Made by a program: the position numbers and the translations under genes | From: Ulva prolifera | Taxonomy: Eukaryota; Chlorophyta; Ulvophyceae; Ulvales; Ulvaceae | Direction: 5' to 3' | DNA: 64,000 nucleotides | Assembly: GCA_023078555.1 (NCBI GenBank) | Contig: CM041198.1 | Span: 8,107,836 to 8,171,835 of the forward strand | In this document: one piece after another, positions 46,836 through 57,641 of the stretch | How the letters are laid out: every line of letters begins with the position of its first letter | Numbering within the stretch: the first letter of the stretch is position 1 | The notes under the pieces: generated by a model | What the model saw: the letters and a program-made list of their open reading frames with translations, nothing else | What the model was told of the DNA's origin: nothing | The model's database searches: none

Positions 46836-47749
46836 TGTGGGGGCTGCCTTGGGCATATCGGAGCGTAATGATGATGATGATCGTATGGGTGACATGATAT
46901 GTGTTTCACATGCAGTATTGTTGACAGGATTCCTACACGTTGCATTCGATGCGTGTGACCTTCAGGTCGGCTTGCACAGGGGCTGCCTGCTTCCGTCGTT
47001 GTGGATGCGAGAAGTACTTATTTGCGGTCTGTGTGGCGTTGCGGGCACATGGTGCGGTGTGGTGCCGCGCAGCATTGGGCCTACTTTGTGCTGAATGAAA
47101 ATACATTAGCTTGGTCGATTGCATGGCACTGCACCGAGATTGAATACAAGGCATTGCAAGTTGCAATTTGCAACCACAAGCATCGGTGCGTCCATCTACG
47201 AAACATGCACTGAAAACAAGGGCACGTTTACCACGCACGACCATATCTCAGGGCAGGCCACCCAACATCACTGCTGTTGATGCGGCCACTGTAACGCTCA
47301 GTATTTGAAGTATGCGCTGTGGTGCTGGTGACGAATCTGCATGCGCGACCGCATGCCAACACATGCTGCGGGGAGCGTTCACTATACATCTCTGATTCAC
47401 GTGTGCAGATGAAAGATCATGTCTCGGGCTGAGCTGTTTGCATGTGTGGAGCAATGCAGATCGTACATCTGCATCACTGTCGCACAAGCGAGACAGGGGC
47501 AACACCTGGTTGCTATTGCCTCGACATCATCAGGTCGATGCCACATGCTGTAAAACTCTGCCTCCTGCCACAACACATCACACAAGCGACTGTGCTCCAG
47601 GTGAGCCTCGTCAGAACCTGGCACATGTGAACCCACCACATGAGAGAACACACAGCTCGCTGCTGCCCCTCACACGGGATCGTTTTCGATGATTTGACCC
47701 AGGCGAGGATCGCCTTACACACCAGGTGAATGGCCACATACATCCATTG
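46836..47749. other. Convergent intergenic region
   Basis: About 0.9 kb of lower-GC sequence between convergent genes. I see no gene. A GATGATGATGAT run lies at 46870-46881. Confidence 0.45.
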
Positions 47750-47754
47750 TTACA
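47750..47754 (-). terminator. TGTAA poly(A) signal for the RPA34.5-like gene
   Basis: TTACA on the plus strand, 17 bases past the stop codon on the gene strand. Confidence 0.5.
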
Positions 47755-47770
47755 TACCGTGATACACCTG

Positions 47771-49242
47771 TCACTCTACGCTGTCACCATTGCGCCGTTT
47801 GCCCTTCTTCTTCTTCTTGGCAACCGGCTCGTCCACTTCTAGGGCGCCCATGCTGGCAGCTCGACTCTTCTTCTTTCGCTTTTTCTGCTCCTCTGCGGCC
47901 TCCTCGCCCTCCTCCTGGCCCAGCGCATCGCCTGCACTCTTCGCACGCTTCCGCTTCTTCTTGGGCTTTGATGCATCTGCATCCTGATGGCCTGGATCCT
48001 CTGCTGCGTCAGCAGACTCCTGTAACACTACACCAGCATGCGCTGCCCCGCCTGCATCCGCCTCTACTTCTTCCTCCTTCACATCCTCCTCTACCTGCTC
48101 CGCAGCCTCGCCAGCAGCCTGCACCTTATCAGCTGTGTGCGTAGCAGCTATGTCCAGCAGCTCGTCACGCTCGACCTTCAACTCATCGTCTGGTTCATCT
48201 TTAGGCACCGCTGCGAGCTCCTCGGCGCCCTCTTCCCGCCTCTTCTTTTTCTTCTTCTTCTTCAGCTTCTTCCTGCTGTCGGAATCCTCTCCTGCATCGT
48301 CTTCTGCTCGTGTTCCTGCTGCTCCATTTCCAACCCCACCGTTGTGTTTCCCGCCAGCCTTCTTCGACTTCTTTGCATCCGAATGTCCTGCTGCTGCTGC
48401 ATTGCCATCTGCAGCTGGTGGCGATGCATCTGTGGCTGTTTGGTCTGGCTGGCTTTGCTGGGGACCGTCATGCTCGTGTGCGTTGCCCGTCAGCCTGCTG
48501 CTTCTCCCGTGTTTGCTCTTCCGCTTCTTATTGGACAGGAGTGGCCCGTCTGTACTATCCTTGTGGCCAGCAGGAAGGGCTGCATGTGATTCAGTCATGG
48601 TATGACATGCAGCAAAAGGTAGCAGTGGGATGGAAGACTGGACTACACCAACATGCGTGGGAGAGACAGGCAGAGAGGCAGACGCCAGGCAGGCCACAAG
48701 GATCGGTACTTTAGCGCACCTTCCCGAATGGACACCAGAAGGTTCTCATCTACTGGCTCCTCGTCGGCCGGCACATCGGCCAGCTGCCTTTGCAACGAGT
48801 ACACAGCTGACACAGGCTTGCAGTTTGCGACACCATCCATGGAGGTCAACAAATGCAGATCCTTATGGCTCTGGTCAGGGCCACGGATAGCTTCATAACG
48901 GTATCCTTTGATGCTGGAGGTAGCCCCCGCCTGATCTGGCAACGTCAGCTGCTTCCCGTGCAGGTCCTCCAGCTTAACACCGGCGGGGACGGACAAGAGG
49001 ACTATCTCGGCATGAGACGCGATCTTGTCACAATCGTACCCAGCCGTTCTTACCTTGGTCTTCGGTGTGCTCTTCTGCTTGATCCAGGCAGGGCTCATGG
49101 GCAACACCTTGCCAGCGCGGCTGGCTGGCGACCGCTGCTGGGGCCTTGGCGTCGCCGGCGGGGTCTTATCCTGCGGTGCTTCATTCTCGGAGGCAGGTGG
49201 AGTACCTTCTCCTGACATCTGCTCGTTTTCTGAATCAGACAT
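47771..49242 (-). CDS. RPA34.5/CAST-like RNA polymerase I subunit (tentative)
   Basis: Exons 49242-48720 and 48579-47771 join in phase to 443 residues. The start MSDSENEQMSGEG is acidic and disordered. Residues about 55-165 form the only folded-looking part: EIVLLSVPAGVKLEDLHGKQ, LTLPDQAGATSSIKGYRYEA and DLHLLTSMDGVANCKPVSAV. That order (hydrophobic strand, P-G-V, L-G-K, Y.Y, then LL and V strands) fits the small dimerisation barrel of the Pol I subunits A34.5 and CAST/PAF49. The remainder is a lysine-rich, acidic-mixed tail with KKKKKKK and KKKRKR blocks, typical of this family and of nucleolar proteins generally. Known members pair with A49 to form a TFIIF-like heterodimer on RNA polymerase I. 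Another nucleolar KEKE-type protein is the main alternative. Confidence 0.45.
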
Positions 49243-49686
49243 ATCTGTTGCAGCGGAGCAGTCGCACGTTTGAACTTCCCGTTGATCACGACGCTGCGGA
49301 ACAGGCTCGCTGGCAACACCACCCCAGGCACGTGGGGACCAGGCCGACCGCACTACATGCATCCAAAGGGCCACGCACGCCCATGTACTGCTGCACTCGC
49401 TGATCTGCGCTGCTCCCGGGCTGCTACGGGCGTGCACAATCGCGTCCTTGTAGACACTGTCGCAATTGATGCACCGTCAGTTTGCTGTTGCCTTACATGA
49501 CCAACGCGCTGCTAGTTACATTCGAGACCTTGTGGAAGCGTCCACAACCGTGTGATCATTCATTTCTACGCATGAAATCTAATCGACAGTGAAATTGCGA
49601 CCTTGATCGTGCCGCATGCAGATGATCCCGTCGTGGCATCGCTAGAATTTGTTCTAAATGGATAGGTAACAGCAGATTGAAACAAG
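49243..49686. promoter_or_regulatory. Divergent promoter between the RPA34.5-like gene and crooked neck
   Basis: 444 bases separate the two start codons. No gene or clear motif is visible. A shared promoter for two housekeeping RNA genes is inference from layout. Confidence 0.35.
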
Positions 49687-52600
49687 ATGTCGGGGAGGGG
49701 AGCCCCAGTTGGGGAGGTGAAGAATAAGCAGCCAGCGGACCAACAGATCACCGCTGAGCAGGTCCTTCGTGAGGCAAAGGAACTTCAGTTAGAGGACCAG
49801 TACACCAAGCCCAAGCAGGTCATATCCGACAAGCATGAGCTCGATGAATATAGACTTCGAGAGAGGAAGAAATTTGAGGACGAGGTCCGTCGTGTGGGAC
49901 GCATCGCTTTCGGCATATGGGTGAAGTACGCAACGTTTGAGGAGAAGCAGAAGGACCTGAGGCGAGCACGAAATGTGTGGGAGAGAGCTCTCCACACTGC
50001 GCAACACCATCTCACCTTCTGGCTCAAGTATGCGGAGATGGAGATGCGGAATGGCATGGTGAACCATGCGCGCAACGTTTGGTCTCGCGCCACCCAAGTG
50101 CTTCCCCGCATAGATCAGCTGTGGTACAAATGGATCCACATGGAGGAGATGTTGGGCCAGATTGAGAGTGCGCTGCCCTTCTTGGCGCACAGGATAGCTC
50201 ATGGGTTTCGTGCTGCCTGTGCTCACATGGGCACCAAGGAGCCATGTCCGGCCGCTGAACCTCCTGATCCGCCCCAGCTTGACAGCAGTGACAACATAAC
50301 AGCCCAACGTTCACTCGGCTGCTGCTGCTGTAGATGCCCGGCAGATCTTTGAGAAATGGATGCGGTGGGAGCCAGACCACCATGGCTGGATGGCATACAT
50401 CAAGTTCGAGGTGCGAGGCGGGGAAGTGCCTCGCGCCCGAGACGTGTTCGAGCGCTACGTCGCCTGCCTGCCAGGCACCAAAGCCTGGGTCCGCTTTGCC
50501 AAGTTCGAGGCCGAGAACGGCGACCTCGGGCGAAGCCGCCAGGTGTACGAACGGGCCATGCAGGTGCGGTTCCCCCACGCCCACCTCGTGTCATTGCAGC
50601 CCTCACGCCTCCCACCACCCGCTCTCCCACCACTGTGACCGTGAGGGAGCTCTGTTCTGCACACCCTCCCACATCCCTGCCATGCTAGGCACTCGCTGGC
50701 ACCAGCTGCAGCCGCACCGTCATGCCTCGGTGGCCAGTGCTGCCCGCTCCGCTATCATGCTCAACTAGTGCCGCTTGCACCATGCAGCCCTGCCTGGTCC
50801 TCCGCTGCAGGAGCTGGTAGCGTGTAAATGGTATCGCCTCTTATTGCTGCTGCCCCACAGCCACCTGCGGCAGCGCCGCGCCGCTGCAGCACCCGAGCAC
50901 ACCCACGCGCCTCCACATCGACACAAGAAATCAGCAAGCATGCAGCATGCATGTGTACACCGCTACAATCAACCCGCTCCACACCCCCTCATGCGCACCG
51001 GCCTGTTGCTGTGCGGCTACAACAGGCAGGTGCTGCTGTCCGTGTTGTAGTCTGGCTGACTGATTGGTTTCTGAGATGATGAGTTATTGGCTCTGTGTCG
51101 TTGCTCCGATGGTGTTCTGCCATACAATGGTCTAAGCCTTTGTAAATCGATTCTACAACAGGCAGGTGCTGCTGTTGCAGCCTGCTTCACGTCCTGCACA
51201 CCTGCCTGCCTGCCCCTCTCTGCATGCGCCATCGAGCACACACACAGTGCCGCCGTGGCCCTCAGGAGCCCTCACGCCCGGCCCACCCCGCACATAAGCC
51301 ATACGAAAGCTTGTCAGGTCTGGGTTGCCAATACTTGGGTGCTCCGGATCGTATTTCCCGCCGTGCTCCGGGCCCTGTCCATGCCGTGGTTCCGCCGCGC
51401 CACCGCCGCCGCTGCTGTGACGTTGTGCCTGAACGCCAACGCGCTCAGGACGCGGGGACCGAGTGCGCATGTGTGGGTGTGGGCAGGTGCTGGAGGGCGA
51501 GGACGACATCGAGTCGCTGTACGTGCACTTTGCGGAGTTTGAGGAGTTCTGCAAGGAGCCGGAGCGCGCGCGCGCCATCTACAAGTACGCGCTGGACCAC
51601 GTTAGCCGCGACCACGCCGACGGCCTGTACGCGCGCTTCGTCGTGTTTGAGAAGAAGCACGGCGACCGCGGCCACATCGAGGACGTGCTGCTGTCCAAGA
51701 AGCGCCTCCAGGTGTGCCGATCCCGCCCCGCCCCCGCACTGACCTGGTAGTATGATGTGGTGCTCCGCCATGCATTGGCCCCGAGCTGTTGTAGTTTGTA
51801 CTCCCGCACCGGCATGCGCCGGTCATGGGGTTTGCTCAGGCAAGCGTCGAATTCAGCCAGTGTCCGTCAATCGACAGCAAATCGATGTCAATGGTCGATA
51901 TCAATCATCAAATCATTCAATTCGATGAGTTTGTGTACGTTTGGTGGATTTCTGGATCGCTGCTGTTTGGTCGCACTGACCTGGTAGTATGACCTGGTGC
52001 CCTGCCATGCATCGGCCCGAGCTCTTGCGCACAGCACCCAGCAAGGAGCAGCGTGCGGTGCATGCATGTGCTGCCGCCAGGCTGCATTCATCAAGGATAT
52101 GCTGTGCAGTCGTGCCTGGTGCTCTGCCTTGCAGCAGCCTTTGCACGTGCGATTTGTATCTCGCTGCATGCTCCGGGGGTGCTACGAGTGCTCCCCCTCT
52201 CCGCCGCCACGAGTGACTCCGTCTCCTCGGCCTGAGTGGATGTGCCGATCTTGAGATCGATGCACAGATCGTTGCTCTACCCTGTAGCCCGCTGTGATGC
52301 TGCGCCATGCATCGGCCTGAGCGCCTGTGGTCTGCTCCCATAGCAGCTTTAAAACGCAATCGTGCTGCGTGCTGTACAGTACGAGGAGCAGGTCGCGGCC
52401 AACCCGCTGAACTACGACGCGTGGTTCGACTACGTTAAGCTCGAGGAGTCGCTGAGCGGGCCGGACGTCGTGCGGGGGGTGTACGAGCGCGCCGTCGAGA
52501 ACATCCCGCCCCTCGCGACCAAGCTGCACTGGTGCCGCTACATCTACCTGTGGATCTACTATGCGGTTTACGAGGAGCTCGGCGTGGGGGACCCCGGTCG

Positions 52601-53708
52601 TGCTCGCGAGGTCTACCGCTCCTGCCTCAAGATCATCCCGCACTCCGACTTCACCTTTGCCAAGATCTGGATCCTCGCAGCGCAGCTCGAGGTGTGCGGC
52701 TGGGGGGCTTGCTTTCTTTCAATTGGCCGCCGCATGCACGCATGTGCCACAGGCGACCTGGGGGGCTGTTGTCTGCCGTTGCTTCGGCACCCGGTTTTGC
52801 GCACTGCCACGCTGTCGGGTACGCGGGTGCCCTGCGCAGAGGAGTGCCACCTGCGGTGTGTGGTGGGGGTGACTGTGTCCCTGATGCTGTGTTGTTTTTC
52901 CCTGCCGTCGATTGGGCGGAGCCCATGTCACTCGTTCCCCGCGGCGCAGCCCGGGGTGCGGTGTCTCTGAGGCGTGAGCTGCCCTGCCCGTGTTTCTCGC
53001 TGCACGCATGCACTACATGCATGTCAAGAGTTAGCTATCCGTGACGTGGGGGGCTGCTGTGCAGCTGCGGCAGCGGCGGCTGAAGGCGGCGCGCACCATC
53101 CTCGGCATGGCGATCGGCAAGGCGCCAAAACCGAGGCTCTTCAAATACTACATCGACCTAGAAACGCAGCTCGCACAGGTGCGCCCCCCCAACCACGCCA
53201 CTGCGCCTCTCCACGCTGAGGTCATCACACGCACTTGCCCACGAAATTGTGTACTGTAATCTTAAGTTTTGAATTTGCTTCGCCGTGTCCTCAGGAGGAC
53301 CCTGACAACTCCAGATGACCAGGACCACATGCCGAGGGGGTGCACCTCCTGCAAAACCCCTTCAGACAAGCAATCAGATCATGTTGTGGCAGCATCGCAA
53401 GTGTGAGCTGCTGCCGACTGCCGGGTGGCTACAGGTGGACCGTGTGCGGACGCTGTACGGCAAGTTCATCGAGTACGACCCGACGAACGTCACGGCGTGG
53501 GTGATGTTTGCGGAGCTGGAGGGCAGCCTGCAGGAGGAGGAGCGCGCGCGCAGCCTACACGAGCTCGCGCTCTCGCAACCCGTGCTCAACCAGCCCGAGG
53601 CGCTGTGGATGCACTACATCGACTTTGAGCTGTCCGTCGGCGACCGCGCCGCGGCGCGCGCCCTCTATGAGCGCCTCCTGGAGCGCACTCAGCACGTCAA
53701 GGTGCCGT

Positions 53709-53742
<34 letters not shown>

Positions 53743-54680
53743 CTCACACCTGCTGCGAAGTTCGCAGTGCGAACTTGTGCTGCGGGAGCTGTGCTGGGCC
53801 GGGTCTGCGCCGTTGGCTGTACATGGGCATGCTTGTTTAGTTCAAGGAAGGGCATCGATGGTGCGGCAGAGTGGGGTGGCTCGAGGCGTCCATGCCCCAT
53901 GCAGAGGCACTCTCGCAGTGTGAGTGGTCGAGCACAGTAGGCAACGTGCTGCGTGATCGTGGCTGATGTTCTGGCACTCATCGGAGTTATGCTTTGCACC
54001 TCGTGTTGGTGTATAACAAGGACAAAGCGAGCAAGGCAGGTAGAACTGCGGGAAACAACCAGGGGAAACGCACACCCCCGCAATCGGCAACACGCAGCAA
54101 ATAACATGCCAAGGCGCTGCACCGTACCACATGCATGCCAGACCTCGAGACCCACACATGTTCCGCATGCGTGTAGGTGTGGATCTCGTACGCCTACTTC
54201 GAGGCGACGCCGACCGAGGTCCTTGTTGCCGAGGGCGAGCTGGAAGACGACGAGACCGAGGCGGAGCACGCAGCACGCGTCACGCGCCTCCGCGACGAGA
54301 TGCCGGCCGCCATCTGGGCCGAGCATGAGGCGGCGGCGCGGGAGGTGTACGGGCGCGCATTCACACGCATGCGCGAGAACGAGCCCGATGCCAAGGCGGA
54401 GGCCGCGCTGCTGCTCGAGGAGTGGCTGCGGTTCGAGCGCGGCTGCCGGGGGGAGGCGGACGCGGCGGCGCAGGCGGAGCGGGCCGCGGCGGTGGAGAAG
54501 AAGCTGCCGAAGACGGTGAAGAAGAAGCGGCGGATCGAGGCGGGAGAGGGGATGGACATGGGCATGGAGGAGTACCTGGATTACGTGTTCCCAGAGGAGG
54601 ACCAGGCGGCGCCGCTGGCGAAGCTGCTGGCGGCTGCGGAGCGGTGGAAGCAGCAGAAGCAGGCCGACGGGGGGCCGTGA
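49687..54680 (+). CDS. CRNKL1: Crooked-neck-like pre-mRNA splicing factor (HAT-repeat protein)
   Basis: Exons 49687-50167, 50334-50563, 51487-51711, 52380-52691, 53065-53178, 53435-53701 and 54177-54680 join in phase at all six junctions to 710 residues, the normal size. Crooked neck/Clf1 is a scaffold of the Prp19-associated complex and is needed for spliceosome activation. The N-terminus has VKNKQPADQQITAEQVLREA. HAT repeats follow, each with W..Y..FE and AR.V.ERAL patterns: FGIWVKYATFEEKQKDLRRA, TFWLKYAEMEMRNGMVNHAR, IFEKWMRWEPDHHGWMAYIK, ESLYVHFAEFEEFCKEPERA, NPLNYDAWFDYVKLEESLSG and YIYLWIYYAVYEELGVGDPG. LFKYYIDLETQLAQ is also typical. The end has a basic KKKRR patch and EEYLDYVFPEED. 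Intron 2 (923 bases) and intron 3 carry dispersed repeats; intron 6 starts with a 31-base C run. Confidence 0.95.
51111..52330 (+). repeat. Dispersed short repeats in crooked-neck introns
   Basis: Related segments of about 35 bases lie at 51111-51145, 51759-51794, 51996-52030 and 52296-52330. The core is GGTGCTCTGCCATGCATCGG followed by CCCGAGCTCTTG. Two copies share a longer upstream part (CGCACTGACCTGGTAGTATG). Similar cores occur at 21819-21853 and 36514-36535 in introns or spacers of other genes. Confidence 0.7.
53710..53740 (+). repeat. Poly-C tract of 31 bases just inside intron 6 of crooked neck
   Basis: The C run starts 8 bases after the GTGCCG donor of the intron. Like the tract at 1602-1650, it is on the sense strand of an intron. 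Confidence 0.9.
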
Positions 54681-55416
54681 GGGAGCGCGGGTAGTGCATG
54701 TCAGCGCCCGTGCGGTTGCAGCCGAACCTGCTGAGTACATCGTATCTGCTCCCGGTGGCGCTGCGCCCCACGGACGCATTGAATTTGCGGGGCTGCGCTG
54801 CGGCTTGCGGTGCAGCGAGTGCATGGCAGCGGAAGGCTGGAGGGGGGGCCGGCTGCGGCGCAGCGTGGCAGGGCTCGGTCGTTGGGGTCTGCATGGGGCA
54901 GCGGCCGTGGCTGGCGGTGTGGGGTGCCTAAGCAGTGAGCACTGGCAGTGGTGGCAGTGGCTTCTCCAGCGTGCATGCGCGTGCAGCAGTAGGCGGGTTG
55001 CTGTCGGAACCGCGGTGGCGCTGCAGAAGGCACGTGGCGGCGCTGTCTGCCTCCGGTGCAGCCAGAATTTCCAGGTTGTCCAGCTGCACATGTGTGGCTG
55101 TGGGTGCGGTTGCTGTGAACGTGTGGAAGGTCTCGTGTTGGACAGTGTTTGATTGCCAAGCAGCAGGAACGTTCAGCCTCTGCTGGCTCGGAGCCGCGGC
55201 TGCCATGCGGGATGTCGCGGAACCTAGTGACTGTCAGCAGTCTTCTTTTGCAGACGGCATCAGAGAGTCATCATGATGCTCTGTTGCAAGAGAGCGTCAC
55301 TGTGCAAGCGGGCCGCCCACCTCATGACCTGTTTTCAAGGGCAAGCTCGGGTCCCTGTGCGTGGGGAGACAGAATGAGCCACAAAAAGCTCAGTATTCTT
55401 TGGTCTAGAAAGCTCA
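54681..55416. other. Convergent spacer after crooked neck
   Basis: About 0.7 kb of GC-rich sequence; open frames exist on both strands but none has family or splice support. It probably holds the crooked-neck 3' UTR. Confidence 0.4.
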
Positions 55417-55734
55417 CTAGATTGCAGGCAAAGATGTCCCACAGAGTATTGCTATTTTGAGGGCTGCCCAGCGCATGAGCTCAGGTGACCATTCTGGACC
55501 AGCACAAAAGTGCGTATATTTGTCAACATCCGGCCAGCCCTCTGAAAACTCATATCGCCGGTCAGGTGCAAATTCGCTGCTCAGATCCCACTCGGTCGGC
55601 ACTGCACTGTGAAGGTATCAGCATGCGCACACTTGGCTTCCAAAACGGTGTCACATTGTTGCGCTGAATGGTTCAGATCCATCAATATGTTCCTGGCATG
55701 CCTCGACTCTTTCACGGAGCCAGGCTTCATTAAA
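55417..55734 (-). CDS. 3'-terminal exons of an unrecognised minus-strand gene
   Basis: Exons 55734-55655 and 55606-55417 join in phase across a 48-base intron. They read FNEAWLRERVEACQEHIDGS, then VPTEWDLSSEFAPDRRYEFS, EGWPDVDKYTHFCAGPEWSP and ELMRWAALKIAILCG, then a stop. Residue use and lack of low complexity argue for real coding sequence. A further coding-like stretch on the same strand lies at about 56081-55975 (RHWTIFYSAVKPAVIANNVV, EFADFTCYAARSEKG), but I could not fix the splice sites between them. These may be the end of a separate gene, or downstream exons of the CENP-B-like gene whose read-through frame otherwise stops at 56403. I recognise no family. Confidence 0.4.
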
Positions 55735-56402
55735 CTGGTTCAGGCAGCTGCCAGTTGCAATGTCGTCTTTGCTTGGGTCTCACAATAATTCACTGTGATG
55801 GTCTGACGCAAGTTGCCCGTGTGGCGACAGTGGCTGCCACCTCAGTACACTCATTGCAGCCGGGTACTGAACACGCTTTTACAGGTGATGACAACACATG
55901 GGAAATTATCATGCACAGTTCATCCCGTGGACACACACACAGCTTGTGATGTGATGCACATGCCTGCGATGTCCCTTCTCAGACCTCGCGGCATAGCATG
56001 TAAAGTCAGCAAACTCGACGACGTTATTGGCAATGACAGCAGGCTTCACGGCTGAGTAGAAGATTGTCCAATGCCTCGGACCTACCTAATCTGGTTGACC
56101 CAGGGATTTGAGACACGCTAAAGTGGTCCTCGTTTGTTGCAAAACCATGCTCACCTAGTCTCCACCGACTCTCCGAGATCGGAAACCAATACATCCCGGC
56201 AGCCTGCGGTTTTTTTTCGCTTCGACACGAATTGTTTCACTCAATCTGTGTATAAACACCTCCCGGGAACAGCACTCTCCACACACAGCTACATAACACG
56301 GCTGATAGATGGGTGGCAAACTCATGTAACAGCTCAAAGATGTAAGTTTAAGCATCCGGATGCTCGTCAGGGTCTGCAGGCGGAGGTATTGCCATGTCCG
56401 GG

Positions 56403-57641
56403 TCAGGGACTTTCCTGCACAAACTTGAGCATAAGCACACGTACAGCATGCACCATCATCACACACAGCAGAAACGACTCGCACATTGCTGCATTATCAT
56501 GAGGCATCATCACCCCGGTCCCTCCGCCAACATCAACAGGCGGCTGTGGTTGGTAGCCTGGGTCAGGTATGCCCATGGCTGGTGGCTGAGGGACGAATCC
56601 GTGTGCGCCTGGTTGAGGAACAGGCAAGGCGTTCATCTGCGCGTGAGCATCAACGTAGCCCCCCTGCCCAATCGACTGGCCACCGAGAGCCATGCCTGGC
56701 TGCACTGGTGCCGCGCCAGGCCCCGAAGGCATCCCCGCGCTGCCGGCATCGCCCTCGCCGGGTGGAGTAGGTATGGGAGGCTGCGGCACAAGTTGCGGGT
56801 ACAATGTTGAAGGGGGATATTGGCCTCCATTGCTCATCAAATTTGCCTCTTCGCCCGGTCCTGACGGTGGTTGAGGAATCGCGGCATCGTGAGGGAAAGG
56901 CTCTTGAGGAAGTGGGACACTGACGGGTTGAGCAACCGAGGCAACATGAGCAACCGGGGGAATGCCACCAGCGAGATGAACTGGAGGTTGCTGCAAATGT
57001 GAAGGCAAATAAGTCATAGGGCTGTGTAGCCCGACCGCTGCAGTAGCGCTGTTTGCAACTGAAGCCGCCATGGCATCTGGGTGCATCGGCGTGCCTGTCA
57101 TCGGCTGGTAAGGCTCTCCGGTGTGCACATCCGACATCTTATCGCTATCAGACTTCTTTCCGTGCCGATTGTATCGAGTCTGCTTAATACTGTTGCGCTT
57201 TTTGAATCGATCGAGCCACCCAGACGAGAAAGATAGGCCTTTCCCTTTGTCAGTGTTGATACCCATTGCGGCTGCGATCTCCCGGGCCTTATATCGCAAA
57301 TCTTCATCGCGGACTTTCTCGTCTTTTGCAAGTTGTTCCGCTCTCCAGGCGTAAAGCGCGGCTTCCAGCTCAGGCTCCTTGCTCGACCTTGTACGTGTGC
57401 CATCCTCTTGTCCGTCACCGATAGACAGCCATTTATCGGACTGCTTCAGAATTCCGCTTACAGTGCCGCTTTTCAGCTCGATTGCGGGGTTTCTCTCCCG
57501 CTTGAACGCCTCTTGCATTTCGGCAAACTTCTCATCTTTGAAGGCAGGATTCAATTTTCGTTGACAGATCCATTTTCTATCACCGTTCGTAAGTTTTTGA
57601 ACTACTCGCTTTTCCTTTTTAGGAGGATCTTGCGACATCAT
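56403..57641 (-). CDS. CENP-B/Tc5-type helix-turn-helix DNA-binding protein without a transposase domain
   Basis: A single open frame of 412 residues from ATG at 57641. Residues about 10-75 resemble the N-terminal Psq/CENP-B helix-turn-helix: RVVQKLTNGDRKWICQRKLN, then SGTVSGILKQSDKWLSI. Residues about 85-155 match the second, CENPB-type (HTH_Tnp_Tc5) domain: LEAALYAWRAEQLAKDEKVR, ARE.A.AMGI and FSSGWLDRFKKRNSIKQ. The DDE catalytic domain that follows in pogo and Tigger transposases is absent; residues 180-395 are a Pro, Gly and Gln-rich, disordered tail. A domesticated transposase-derived DNA-binding protein is likely. The last about 20 residues (ESFLLCVMMVHAVRVLMLKF) look like intron read-through: a GTGCGA donor lies at AAM, so further exons may follow downstream. 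Confidence 0.65.
   Translation of the reverse strand: MMSQDPPKKEKRVVQKLTNGDRKWICQRKLNPAFKDEKFAEMQEAFKRERNPAIELKSGTVSGILKQSDKWLSIGDGQEDGTRTRSSKEPELEAALYAWRAEQLAKDEKVRDEDLRYKAREIAAAMGINTDKGKGLSFSSGWLDRFKKRNSIKQTRYNRHGKKSDSDKMSDVHTGEPYQPMTGTPMHPDAMAASVANSATAAVGLHSPMTYLPSHLQQPPVHLAGGIPPVAHVASVAQPVSVPLPQEPFPHDAAIPQPPSGPGEEANLMSNGGQYPPSTLYPQLVPQPPIPTPPGEGDAGSAGMPSGPGAAPVQPGMALGGQSIGQGGYVDAHAQMNALPVPQPGAHGFVPQPPAMGIPDPGYQPQPPVDVGGGTGVMMPHDNAAMCESFLLCVMMVHAVRVLMLKFVQESP

Noticed and set aside
53697..55091. 464-residue minus-strand frame opposite the end of crooked neck
   Set aside because: It is Arg/Pro/Leu-rich antisense of GC-rich exons and runs through the poly-C tract; no family match.
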